Source of the DNA: Nitratireductor luteus
Lineage (GTDB): Bacteria > Pseudomonadota > Alphaproteobacteria > Rhizobiales > Rhizobiaceae
Assembly: GCF_026162365.1 (NCBI RefSeq)
Contig: NZ_JAOANW010000001.1
Location: 310,001 to 374,000 of the forward strand
Reading direction: 5' to 3'
DNA: 64,000 nucleotides
Shown: positions 18,259 through 26,318 of the stretch, piece by piece
How positions within the stretch are numbered: the stretch's first letter is position 1
How the letters are laid out: each line of letters opens with the position of its first letter
Translations under genes and position numbers: made by a program
Notes under the pieces: generated by a model
Seen by the model: only the letters and a program-made list of their open reading frames with translations
Database searches by the model: none
What the model was told of the DNA's origin: nothing

Positions 18259-19422
18259 ATGATTCAAGGGCGGGACTCTCAAACTCCTGACAGGAAGATC
18301 GAAAGGGCCGATTCCACCACGGCGGAACCGAGGCCGGAGCGGCGGCGCTGGCCGCGGGAAGAGCGGATAGCCGGGGAAGCACCTTCGATACAGGGACCGC
18401 CCGTTCTGAAGCCGCTCAAGTTTTCCACGCGGGATTTGCCGAAAAAGCAGCAGTTCAGCGCCTGGCAGTCCTATATGGAGATGGTCGCCGAGTATCGGCT
18501 ACCCGATGATAAGGGACCCAGAGACGGCTTTCCCGTCGATCACGTCGCCTGGAACCTGGGTAGCGTGCTCATTGTGCAGCAGCGCGTGCCCGCACATAGT
18601 TACCGGCGGTCGACAACCAAGCTTCACGCCAGCCCCATCGATCACTGGTTCATCAGCATACTGCGCAGCGGACGAAGCTGGACGGAGGTAGATGGATATG
18701 TCGTGCAGAACGAGCCGGGCAAGGCGACGTTCAGGACGCTTGGGCACTCCTTTCGGGGCCGAACCATCGATGCGGAAGCCGTTGTGATCTACCTGCCCCG
18801 CGATCTCTTTGGCGACTCGGCACCGGTTCTCGATGCTGCCAACAATTCGATCTTGTCAGGCAATCTGGCTCAGCTGCTGAACGATTATATCGGCAGCCTG
18901 GAGGCTTCGCTGCACAGTCTTGTCGCGGAGGATCTCCCTGGAATTGTCCATACGCTGCGCGACATGGTGACCGCGAGCCTGTCTTCGGTCGAGCACAAGC
19001 ACGCAACGGAGCATCACGGCATGGCCCTCATGGAGCGGGGGCGCCGTTACATCCGGCAGCACCTCGCCTCACCCGACCTTACGCCCGAAAGCCTGTGCCA
19101 GGAACTTGGCATTTCCCGCACCCGGCTATACCAGCTGTTCGAGCCCAGCGGCGGCGTCCTGCATTATATAACAAGAAAACGGCTGCTGGCGGCCCATGCC
19201 TCGCTCAGCGATCCGGCCAACAACCAGCGCATCCTGGAAATAGCGGAGGCTGCCGGCTTCGATTCCCCGGCCAACTTCAGCCGCGCGTTCAAGCTCGAAT
19301 TCGGCTACAGCCCGCGCGAAGCACGGGAGCATGCAACGGCTGAGCACAGCGCATATAGTGGCTTGCAGACCCCCGATGACATGGAGAGCTTTGGGGATTG
19401 GCTTGCCGCTCTCGGGCGCTAG
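18259..19422 (+). CDS. cuxR: AraC-family regulator, CuxR-like
   Basis: This 387-residue protein has an Arg-rich N-terminal stretch (about 23-40), an AraC-binding/cupin-like domain (about 50-220, FSTRDLPKKQQFSAWQSYM) and a C-terminal double-HTH AraC domain (about 255-360) with LCQELGISRTRLYQLF and ILEIAEAAGFDSPANFSRAFK. It is encoded divergently from uxs1-uxe, as is CuxR of Sinorhizobium meliloti, which binds c-di-GMP through a PilZ-like arginine motif and activates the operon. RRWPR within the N-terminal stretch fits the RxxxR pattern, but I cannot confirm it is the ligand site. Orthology is inferred from synteny and architecture. Confidence 0.75.
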   Translation: MIQGRDSQTPDRKIERADSTTAEPRPERRRWPREERIAGEAPSIQGPPVLKPLKFSTRDLPKKQQFSAWQSYMEMVAEYRLPDDKGPRDGFPVDHVAWNLGSVLIVQQRVPAHSYRRSTTKLHASPIDHWFISILRSGRSWTEVDGYVVQNEPGKATFRTLGHSFRGRTIDAEAVVIYLPRDLFGDSAPVLDAANNSILSGNLAQLLNDYIGSLEASLHSLVAEDLPGIVHTLRDMVTASLSSVEHKHATEHHGMALMERGRRYIRQHLASPDLTPESLCQELGISRTRLYQLFEPSGGVLHYITRKRLLAAHASLSDPANNQRILEIAEAAGFDSPANFSRAFKLEFGYSPREAREHATAEHSAYSGLQTPDDMESFGDWLAALGR

Positions 19423-19473
19423 GGGCAGGATAAGGTTTCGCTGAATCGTCCTCCTGATCCAGGTGCACATCCA

Positions 19474-20307
19474 ATGTCGTGGAAACTCAATGAGGCCGTC
19501 GAGACATCTGCGGGTACGGTGGCAGCCGGGCGGCTTGGCAGCGGGCGTGCGCTCGTGCTGGCCCACGGCTGGCCGTGGTCCTCGTTCTCATGGCATCGGA
19601 TCATTCCAGGCCTTGCAAGCCGGTATCGGGTCCATTGGTACGACATGCCCGGATACGGGCAATCCGACAAGGGCGCCGAGCAGCGCACGTCGCTCGATGT
19701 GCAGGGAAAGGTCTTCGCCGAGATGCTTGTGCATTGGGGGCTTGAACGTCCCATCGTCGTCGCCCACGACATGGGCGGAGCGACGACATTGCGAGCGCAC
19801 TTGCTGCACGGCTGCGACTTCGACCGGTATGTCCTGATGAATGTCGTCGCAATGCGCCCGTGGGGATCGGAGTTCTTCGATCATGTAGGCCGTCATGTGG
19901 AGGCGTTCATGGGGCTGCCACCGCACATCCACAAGGCGGTCGTCGAAGCCTACATCAAAGGGGCGCTCGTCAACGACATCGGTTCCGGCGATTTCGAAAA
20001 GCTTATCGAGCCATGGCTTTCCGAAGAGGGTCGAGGGAGCTTCTATCGGCAGTTCGCGCAAGCCGACGAAAATTATACCGCCGAAGTCGAGCCGGTGTTC
20101 GCGGATATTCGATGCCCGGTCGAAATCGTCTGGGGCGAGGACGATCCGTGGATCCCGCTGGCGCGAGGCAAAGCGCTCCACGCGCTGATCCCACAGGCGT
20201 CCTTCGAAACGCTGCCCGGTGTCGGCCATTTGCCTCAGCTTGAAGCTCCGGACCTGGTTCTGGAGCGGCTGAACGCGTTTTTATCATACGAGAACAAGAA
20301 TCGATGA
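19474..20307 (+). CDS. Alpha/beta hydrolase, epoxide hydrolase/haloalkane dehalogenase type
   Basis: This 277-residue alpha/beta-hydrolase has the oxyanion-hole motif AHGWPWSS. The nucleophile elbow is VAHDMGG, where Asp takes the place of Ser, as in haloalkane dehalogenases, fluoroacetate dehalogenases and epoxide hydrolases. A later acidic residue in WGEDDPW and the histidine in GVGHLPQLE complete the triad. No signal peptide is present. It follows the AraC-type gene after 51 bases on the same strand and may be co-transcribed. The natural substrate is unknown, and close homologues are often annotated as epoxide hydrolases without proof. Confidence 0.82.
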   Translation: MSWKLNEAVETSAGTVAAGRLGSGRALVLAHGWPWSSFSWHRIIPGLASRYRVHWYDMPGYGQSDKGAEQRTSLDVQGKVFAEMLVHWGLERPIVVAHDMGGATTLRAHLLHGCDFDRYVLMNVVAMRPWGSEFFDHVGRHVEAFMGLPPHIHKAVVEAYIKGALVNDIGSGDFEKLIEPWLSEEGRGSFYRQFAQADENYTAEVEPVFADIRCPVEIVWGEDDPWIPLARGKALHALIPQASFETLPGVGHLPQLEAPDLVLERLNAFLSYENKNR

Positions 20308-20380
20308 AGGGAGTGCCCGCTGGGAAGGGCGAACGCATTTCCCCTCCCTCTCTTCAATTTCCGCAACGGAGCATGGCGCC

Positions 20381-21307
20381 CTAGGCAGCGCCCACTTTCC
20401 GAATCGGCTCACCATGTTCATTGGCCCATTCGGCAGCAGCCCGGATTCCTCCGAGCGGGAAGAAATGGACCTGCTCGATCGTGCTGTCCGGATGGGATGC
20501 ACGATAGGCGGCAAGCTCCGAAAGGACTTCGCCCGGTTCATAAGGCAGCATGAGTTTCGAAACGTCCATCGCCCGCTTCTGCAGGACCTTGAGCGAGGGA
20601 CCAACGCCACAGGCAAGCGCATATTTGATCAGCGTCTGCAGCTTGGCCGGTCCCGCGACGCCCGCATGGATCGGCAGCGTGATGCCCTCCCCCCGCAGCC
20701 TCTCGGACCAGCGGATCACCGGCTTTGCATCGAAGAAGAATTGCGTGGCGATGGCCATTTCGGCATCGGTCTGCTCGCTGAAGGACTGCTTCCAGGCAAG
20801 GGCTGCATCCGCCTGGCGCGTGGATCCGTCGGGATCGATATCGCTGTTGCCCTCGGGATGGCCTGCCACATGCAGGCGTCGAAAACCGTATTTGTCGAAG
20901 AGGCCGGTCTCCAGAAGCTCGATCGAGCTTTCGAATTCGCCCTGCGGCGTGGCCCTGCCGCCGGCCAGTATCAGCGCCTCGCTGACGCCGGCCTCGTCCC
21001 GGTATCGGCGGATCCAGTCCTCCAGCATGGCCCTGTCCCCAATGATGCGGGCCGGGAAATGCGGCATTACCGGAAAGCCTTCCTTGGCAAGCCGCCTCGC
21101 AGTCGCGACCATATCGTCTATCGGGGTGCCCTCGATATGGGCGATGTATACTCGTGTGTTCTCCGGCAGGAGATCCGCGAAGGATTCGACCTTCGCGGCG
21201 GTGCGCGGCACGACCTCGATCGAATAGCTGGAAAGCAGGTCATTCAGGCCAGGAGCGAAGGCAGCTACGTCGCCTGTGGCGCGTCTCGGAAAGTTCAGCC
21301 AGGCCAT
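20381..21307 (-). CDS. Methylenetetrahydrofolate reductase-like protein (MetF family)
   Basis: This 308-residue MetF-family flavoprotein has a TIM-barrel pattern with ALILAGGRATPQGEF and GVAGPAKLQ as barrel-strand signatures. It would interconvert 5-methyl- and 5,10-methylene-THF. Here it probably runs in the oxidative direction, clearing 5-methyl-THF made by the demethylase encoded at 26319-27731. metF beside ligM is the established arrangement in Sphingobium SYK-6. It has its own promoter, with the operator-like palindrome 26 bases before ATG 21307, identical in position to those of the demethylase and GntR genes. AGAGG serves as ribosome-binding site. It is not the housekeeping MetF fused to methionine synthesis. 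Confidence 0.85.
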   Translation of the reverse strand: MAWLNFPRRATGDVAAFAPGLNDLLSSYSIEVVPRTAAKVESFADLLPENTRVYIAHIEGTPIDDMVATARRLAKEGFPVMPHFPARIIGDRAMLEDWIRRYRDEAGVSEALILAGGRATPQGEFESSIELLETGLFDKYGFRRLHVAGHPEGNSDIDPDGSTRQADAALAWKQSFSEQTDAEMAIATQFFFDAKPVIRWSERLRGEGITLPIHAGVAGPAKLQTLIKYALACGVGPSLKVLQKRAMDVSKLMLPYEPGEVLSELAAYRASHPDSTIEQVHFFPLGGIRAAAEWANEHGEPIRKVGAA

Positions 21308-21333
21308 GAGGCACCTCTACCATGCATCCATGT

Positions 21334-21343
21334 ATGTATACAT
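21334..21343. promoter_or_regulatory. GntR operator, copy 1 (metF-like gene)
   Basis: The perfect palindrome ATGTATACAT, followed by GAT, lies 26 bases upstream of the metF-like start. The same 13-base string occurs at 27759 and 28756 at almost the same distance from start codons, defining a likely regulon of the GntR protein encoded at 27995-28729. Confidence 0.8.
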
Positions 21344-21514
21344 GATAGAGGCGGGAAAGGAAACGCTTTTCAGGTGCGAGGCACTAAAACCAGCTTTTAC
21401 CGCTGTTATCCGCTGAGAGAGCCTTTCAAAGGTATGCAAATAGCCGGAAATGCCGCGCTCCATGAATACAATCATGGGGAAGCGGCGTGTTCTGTCGATT
21501 TCAGCCAAGCCTGG

Positions 21515-22384
21515 TTATTTGCCGAACACCACGGTTTTCTGGCCGTTGAGAAGCACCCGATCCTCCAGATGCCAGGCCACCGCCCGGGCGAGCACCCTGC
21601 GCTCGATGTCGCGGCCCTTGCGCACGAGATCGTCCGGCGTGTCGGCGTGGGTGACGTGCTCCACGTCCTGGGTGATGATCGGTCCCTCGTCCAGATCGCT
21701 GGTCACGTAATGCGCCGTGGCGCCGATCATCTTCACTCCGCGCTCGTGCGCTTGGTGGTAGGGCTTGGCGCCCTTGAAGCCCGGCAGGAAGCTGTGGTGG
21801 ATATTGATGCAGCGGCCGGCAAGGTAGGTCGAAAGGTCGTCCGACAGCACCTGCATGTAGCGCGCCAGCACGACCAGTTCCGCGCCCGTATCCTCGATCA
21901 CAGCCTTCACGCGGGCTTCCTGCTCGCGCTTGGTTTCCCTGGTGACGGGCAAGTGGTGGTACGGGATGCCCTCGTCGACCGTTAGCTTGAGCGCCTCATG
22001 CGAATGATTGGAGACGATGCCCGCCACCTCCATATTCAGTTCACCGATCCGCATACGGTAAAGCAGGTCACCCAGGCAGTGGTCGAACTTCGAGACCAGG
22101 ATGAGCATGCGCCGTTTCTCTCCGGCCAGGCGCAGTGTCCATTGAAGGCCGATGCGTTCGACCAGAGGGCCGAGGGCAGCTTTGAAGGCCTCAATCGGCG
22201 GCTCCATGGAAAAGGCCACCCGCATGAAGAAATTGCCGGTCTGGCCGTCGTCGAACTGATGCGCCTCGGTGATATCGCCGCCATGTTCGGCAAGTTGCGC
22301 CGCGACAGCGGCCACGATGCCGGGGCGGTTCTTGCAGCGGAGGGTGAGAATGTAATTGGCCACGGTTTGCGTTCCCGAAATCAC
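21515..22384 (-). CDS. purU: Formyltetrahydrofolate deformylase
   Basis: This 289-residue enzyme hydrolyses 10-formyl-THF to THF and formate. It has an N-terminal ACT domain (residues about 8-85, YILTLRCKNRPGIVAAVAAQL) and a C-terminal formyltransferase-like catalytic domain with CINIHHSFLPGFKGAKPYHQA, which carries the conserved Asn-His pair, and later DLDEGPI. The start is probably GTG 22384, overlapping the dioxygenase stop as GTGA. An in-frame GTG at 22363 is an alternative. In this operon it most likely regenerates free THF from the C1 units released by O-demethylation, a job done by formyl-THF ligase in Sphingobium SYK-6. Confidence 0.9.
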   Translation of the reverse strand: MISGTQTVANYILTLRCKNRPGIVAAVAAQLAEHGGDITEAHQFDDGQTGNFFMRVAFSMEPPIEAFKAALGPLVERIGLQWTLRLAGEKRRMLILVSKFDHCLGDLLYRMRIGELNMEVAGIVSNHSHEALKLTVDEGIPYHHLPVTRETKREQEARVKAVIEDTGAELVVLARYMQVLSDDLSTYLAGRCINIHHSFLPGFKGAKPYHQAHERGVKMIGATAHYVTSDLDEGPIITQDVEHVTHADTPDDLVRKGRDIERRVLARAVAWHLEDRVLLNGQKTVVFGK

Positions 22385-23373
22385 GATTTCGCAGAGTCTG
22401 TTTTCGTCGCCACCGGCGGCGTACCGTGTGTGTGGAAGGATTCGATCGTCTTCAGCCCCCAGGCCTGGCCCTTCCTGCGCTCGGCCTCCGTCCAGACGAC
22501 CGGCTCCCAGTCGGGATCGAGGATCAGCCGCGCACCGGCATTGGCGACTTCGACCCGATTTCCGGCCGGCTCGTAGACGTAGAGGAAGAAAGTTCCCTGG
22601 ATGGCGTGCTTGTGCGGGCCGGTCTCGATGAAGACGCCGTTCTCCAGAAAGATGTCGGCCGCCCGCAGGATATCGTCCCTGTGGTCGGTGGCGTAGGTGA
22701 TATGGTGGAAACGGCCCCGCGCGCCGGAACGGTCCTCCGTGCAGGCCATGTCGTAGCCCTTGTTGTTGACCGTGAACCAGCAGCCGCCGATACGTCCATT
22801 GTCGAGACGGATCATCTCGGTGACACGGCTGCCCATTGCCTTCACCATGAAGTCGCGGATTTTCGACACGTCGCTGGCGAGCAGGTTGAAATGGTCGATC
22901 CGGCGAGGCGCCACCCCGCGGCCGTGATAGCGCTGGGCGATGTTCTTCAGCGCCGGCTTCTCGCCCTGCGGCGCGACATATTTGTTGGTTTCCCAATAGA
23001 GCTCGAAGACGTGCCCGTCAGGACTGTTGAAGCGATAGGAGGGGCCGTGACCGAGATCGCCGTCTGTCCAGCCGATGCCGAGCCCCATCTCCTCGATCAC
23101 CTTCACCCGGCGATGCAGCGCGGCTTCCGACGAGGTGCGGTAGCCGCAATGCGCCATGCCGGTGGTATCCGAGCGCGTCAGCTTGAGCGAGTGGAACTCG
23201 TAGTCGTCCCACGCGCGCAGGTAGACCGAGTTTTCGTCGCGCCCGCTCTCGGTGAGCCCATAGACGCGCACGAAGAAGTCGAGACTTTCCTCGAAGCGGT
23301 CGGTCAGCAATTCCACATGTCCAAGATGTGCGACGTCGAAGCAGGGTTCAGTCAAATCCGCTCTCCTTGGCAT
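22381..23373 (-). CDS. VOC-superfamily extradiol ring-cleavage dioxygenase (catechol 2,3-dioxygenase type)
   Basis: This 330-residue two-domain VOC protein resembles type I extradiol dioxygenases. Likely Fe(II) ligands are the His in the second-domain start (RIDHFNLLASD), the His pair region RFHHITYATDH and the Glu in YEPAGNRVEV. The N-terminal domain has DVAHLGHVELLT. It should cleave a catecholic product of the demethylase encoded upstream. TTG at 23355, 7 bases after AGGAG, may be the true start, since homologues begin near TEPxFD. The annotated ATG at 23373 has a poorly spaced site. The exact ring substrate is not predictable. Confidence 0.85.
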   Translation of the reverse strand: MPRRADLTEPCFDVAHLGHVELLTDRFEESLDFFVRVYGLTESGRDENSVYLRAWDDYEFHSLKLTRSDTTGMAHCGYRTSSEAALHRRVKVIEEMGLGIGWTDGDLGHGPSYRFNSPDGHVFELYWETNKYVAPQGEKPALKNIAQRYHGRGVAPRRIDHFNLLASDVSKIRDFMVKAMGSRVTEMIRLDNGRIGGCWFTVNNKGYDMACTEDRSGARGRFHHITYATDHRDDILRAADIFLENGVFIETGPHKHAIQGTFFLYVYEPAGNRVEVANAGARLILDPDWEPVVWTEAERRKGQAWGLKTIESFHTHGTPPVATKTDSAKS

Positions 23374-23382
23374 GGCTCCAAC

Positions 23383-24687
23383 TCACTGGATCATGCTGTT
23401 GGGCAGGAAGAGGGCGATCTGCGGAAAGGCGACCAGCAGACCGAGCGCCACCAGCATCGCGCCCCAGAAAGGCAGCACGCCGATGAATATCTTGCCCAGC
23501 GGCACGTTCGGCGCGACCGATTTCACGATGAAAACGTTGACGCCCACGGGCGGCGAGATCAATCCCATCTCCAGGGTCACGACAACCAGGACGCCGAACC
23601 AGATCGGATCGAAGCCGAGCATCGTGATGACCGGAAAGAAGATCGGCATGGTCAGCACCAGCATTGCAAAGCCCTCGATGAAGCATCCGAGGACGAGATA
23701 GCAGGCAAGGATCAGCCCGAGCACACCGAGGGCGGGGATATCGAGCCCGCCGAGAAACGTGCCGACGGCCTGCGGGATGTGGCTTAGGGCGAGGAACGGG
23801 TTGAGCAGGTGGGCGGCTATGAGGATGAGCATGACCGTCGCTGTCGTGACGACGGAATCCTTCGTTGCCGACCAGAGCGTTCCAAGAGTGAGTTTGCGCG
23901 CGAGCGCGCCCGTCAGGATCATCAGGCCCGCGCCCACCGCCGCCGCTTCCACCGGCGAGAAGATGCCGCCATAGATACCGCCGATGGTCAGCAGGATGAC
24001 GCTGAGGATAGGCACGGCGCCTGCCAGCGCCTTCGTCTTTTCCCGCATGGTGGTGCGCGGTCCGCTGGGCCCGAGTTCGGGACGCAGCCAGCACATCACG
24101 CTTATCAGCAGCACGAACAGCACAAGCAGCATCAGGCCGGGCAGAACGCCCGCCAGGAACAGCCGCCCGATCGATTGCTGGGTCAGGATGGCGTAGATCA
24201 CGAAGCCCGTCGAAGGGGGGATGAGGATGCCGAGCGTGCCACCGGCGGCCACCGCTCCGGTCGAAAGGCGGGAATCGTAGTTGAAGCGCTTCATCTCGGC
24301 GAGCGAGACCTTGCCCATGGTGAGCGCCGAGGCGACGGAGGAGCCGGAAAGAGCGGCAAAGCCGCCACAGCCGATGATCGTCGCCGAGGCCAGGCCGCCC
24401 CGGATCGAACCGACGATCGCATAGGCCGCGTCGTAAAGCCGGCTGCTCATGCCGGTCGCCGAGGCGACATTGCCCATCAGGATGAAAAGCGGCACCACCA
24501 CAAGTTCGGCGGAGGAGGCAAGCGTGAAGCTCTCCGATGCCAAAAGGCTCATGGCCGATGGTATGCCGTTGAGGACGGCGATGCCGCAGAAGCCGACGGC
24601 GAACATGGCAAACGCCACCGGCACGCGCAGCACGAGCAGGGCGAGAAGGATCGCCATGCCGACGCCGCCGACCATCATGGAACTCAT
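23383..24687 (-). CDS. dctM: TRAP transporter large permease (DctM)
   Basis: This 434-residue inner-membrane protein has about 12 hydrophobic segments and is the ion-coupled translocation subunit of a tripartite ATP-independent periplasmic transporter. FAALSGSSVASALTMG and GGTLGILIPPSTGFVIYAI are the DctM family signatures. The start overlaps the DctQ stop by ATGA. It works with the small permease and periplasmic receptor encoded upstream. The operon with the O-demethylase and ring-cleavage enzyme implies an aromatic acid or related organic acid as cargo, which is a context-based inference. Confidence 0.93.
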   Translation of the reverse strand: MSSMMVGGVGMAILLALLVLRVPVAFAMFAVGFCGIAVLNGIPSAMSLLASESFTLASSAELVVVPLFILMGNVASATGMSSRLYDAAYAIVGSIRGGLASATIIGCGGFAALSGSSVASALTMGKVSLAEMKRFNYDSRLSTGAVAAGGTLGILIPPSTGFVIYAILTQQSIGRLFLAGVLPGLMLLVLFVLLISVMCWLRPELGPSGPRTTMREKTKALAGAVPILSVILLTIGGIYGGIFSPVEAAAVGAGLMILTGALARKLTLGTLWSATKDSVVTTATVMLILIAAHLLNPFLALSHIPQAVGTFLGGLDIPALGVLGLILACYLVLGCFIEGFAMLVLTMPIFFPVITMLGFDPIWFGVLVVVTLEMGLISPPVGVNVFIVKSVAPNVPLGKIFIGVLPFWGAMLVALGLLVAFPQIALFLPNSMIQ

Positions 24688-25187
24688 GCCGGCTCCTTGC
24701 GGATATCGCGACCTGCCAGGATGAGTTCAGCGGTCCGCAGCAGCATTCCGAGCGCGGCGACGAGACTGAACGCACACAGCGCCCACTGAAAGTAGACTTT
24801 CGGCAGCCGGATCACGTTGGTTGAAAGGTTGAGCATCTGCGAGAGTTTCGAGGATTCGTACACGGTCCAGGCGATCCCCACGAAGATGAGAACGCCGATG
24901 AGCGCGCTCACGACATCGGTTAGGCGGTTGAACCACGGGGGAAAACTGGTCTCGAAAATGTCGACCGCGATGTGGCCGCCGAGCCGGTCGCACAGCGCCA
25001 TCGCTCCGAAGACGAGGATAACCATCGCCATCTGCGACAGATCCTGTGCGCCCGTCAGCGGCCGCCCGAAATGCCGGCCGGTCACGTCCGCGAGGATCAC
25101 CACCACCTGGAAGATGAGGCCGAGCGATCCGATCGTTGCGGACAGGCCGATCAGCCCGTCCGCGAGCCGCCGCAGGGTGGACAGCAT
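24684..25187 (-). CDS. dctQ: TRAP transporter small permease (DctQ)
   Basis: This 167-residue protein has four predicted transmembrane helices, characteristic of the DctQ subunit. The family signature-like GAMALCDRLGGHIAVDIF lies near residues 57-74, and FQWALCAFSL occurs in the last helix. It bridges the receptor and the large permease. The stop overlaps dctM by ATGA, and dctP ends 6 bases upstream. Confidence 0.9.
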   Translation of the reverse strand: MLSTLRRLADGLIGLSATIGSLGLIFQVVVILADVTGRHFGRPLTGAQDLSQMAMVILVFGAMALCDRLGGHIAVDIFETSFPPWFNRLTDVVSALIGVLIFVGIAWTVYESSKLSQMLNLSTNVIRLPKVYFQWALCAFSLVAALGMLLRTAELILAGRDIRKEPA

Positions 25188-25193
25188 GGGAAG

Positions 25194-26198
25194 CTATTGC
25201 CCCCGCATGGCGGCGAGCACGTCTTCGGCCCCCATTTCGGCGATGAGCTTCTCGGTCACCGGCAGCGTCAGTTCGGCAAAGGCCTCCACCTCCTCCGGGT
25301 TGAGATCGACTACCGTGTTGTTACCGGCATCGCGAAGAGCCTGGATCGTCTCCACGGCGCGCGCGTTCCAGCCTTCCTCGCCGCTCTTCGACAACTCCCT
25401 CCCGCTATGTGCGTCGATGGCCTCCTTGAATTCGTCGGACAGACCGTCATACCGGGCCTGGTTCATCACCAGGTAAAAGCTGATATGGCCGAGCGGGGCG
25501 CCGAGCGTGTAGCTGTCGGCCACCTCGTCGAGCTTGAAGTCGGAGACGGCGCTCGCGCCGGTGATCAGACCGTCGATCAGGCCGGTCTGCAGCGCATTAT
25601 AGATCTCGCCTGCCGGCATCTGCACCGGCGTGGCGCCCAGCGCCTCCACCACCGACCCGGCGATAGTGCCCGACACACGGATCTTGAGACCCTTGAGGTC
25701 GGCGGGGGTGCGGACGTGCCGGCCCTTCATGATGATGATGTTAGGCTCGGAAACATAGAGCGCGAGCGGCTTCGTGCCGGGGTATTCATCTGCCAGATGC
25801 TCGTCAAAGGCGTTCCACAACAGGTCGTAGCCGGTCATGCCTTCGGGGATCGCGCCGGGCATCTCGACGACCATGGTCTTGGAAAACTGCGAGGACGTGT
25901 AGCCCTGAAGGCCCCAGGTGATGTCGGCCACGCCTTGCATCGCCCGCACATATTGTTCCATGGGCCCGGCGCCCAATTCGCCGCCGGGATAGGTCTGTAT
26001 GGTCAGTTCGCCGTTCGTATCCTCCGCCACGCCGTTCGCCAGCGGCTCGACGACCGCTGTGTTGACCGTGTGCGCCGGCGAGACGAAATGCGCGAGCTTC
26101 AGGGTTTCGGCCGAGAGCGGCGCAGCCGTCAGCATCGTCGCAAAGCCCGCGGCAACTGCTGCCCGTGCGGTGTGACGCAACAGATTGTTTTCAAGCAT
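25194..26198 (-). CDS. dctP: TRAP transporter substrate-binding protein (DctP)
   Basis: This 334-residue periplasmic receptor has a signal peptide (residues 1-30, ending PLSAET). The mature part has LAHFVSPAHTVN and the family-typical arginine region ADLKGLKIRVSG, in which the Arg usually binds a carboxylate. That implies an organic-acid ligand. The start at 26198 has GGGAGGAAC ahead. It lies 120 bases after the O-demethylase stop and is the first TRAP gene of the run dctP-dctQ-dctM. Confidence 0.92.
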   Translation of the reverse strand: MLENNLLRHTARAAVAAGFATMLTAAPLSAETLKLAHFVSPAHTVNTAVVEPLANGVAEDTNGELTIQTYPGGELGAGPMEQYVRAMQGVADITWGLQGYTSSQFSKTMVVEMPGAIPEGMTGYDLLWNAFDEHLADEYPGTKPLALYVSEPNIIIMKGRHVRTPADLKGLKIRVSGTIAGSVVEALGATPVQMPAGEIYNALQTGLIDGLITGASAVSDFKLDEVADSYTLGAPLGHISFYLVMNQARYDGLSDEFKEAIDAHSGRELSKSGEEGWNARAVETIQALRDAGNNTVVDLNPEEVEAFAELTLPVTEKLIAEMGAEDVLAAMRGQ

Positions 26199-26318
26199 TT
26201 GAGTTCCTCCCTGATCGTGCAGTCCCTTTCCGCAATCGCGGGTGCGGGGTCAGACATGTGAAAGATAAGCTTCTTTTTCTGTCGGTTGTCGAGGGTTGGC
26301 CGGCGGCAGGATCCCCGC

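Noticed and set aside
21515-22996. A 493-codon frame read as a long PurU-containing protein
   Set aside because: The N-terminal 200 residues are an out-of-frame reading of the VOC dioxygenase gene. The PurU ACT domain begins at GTG 22384.
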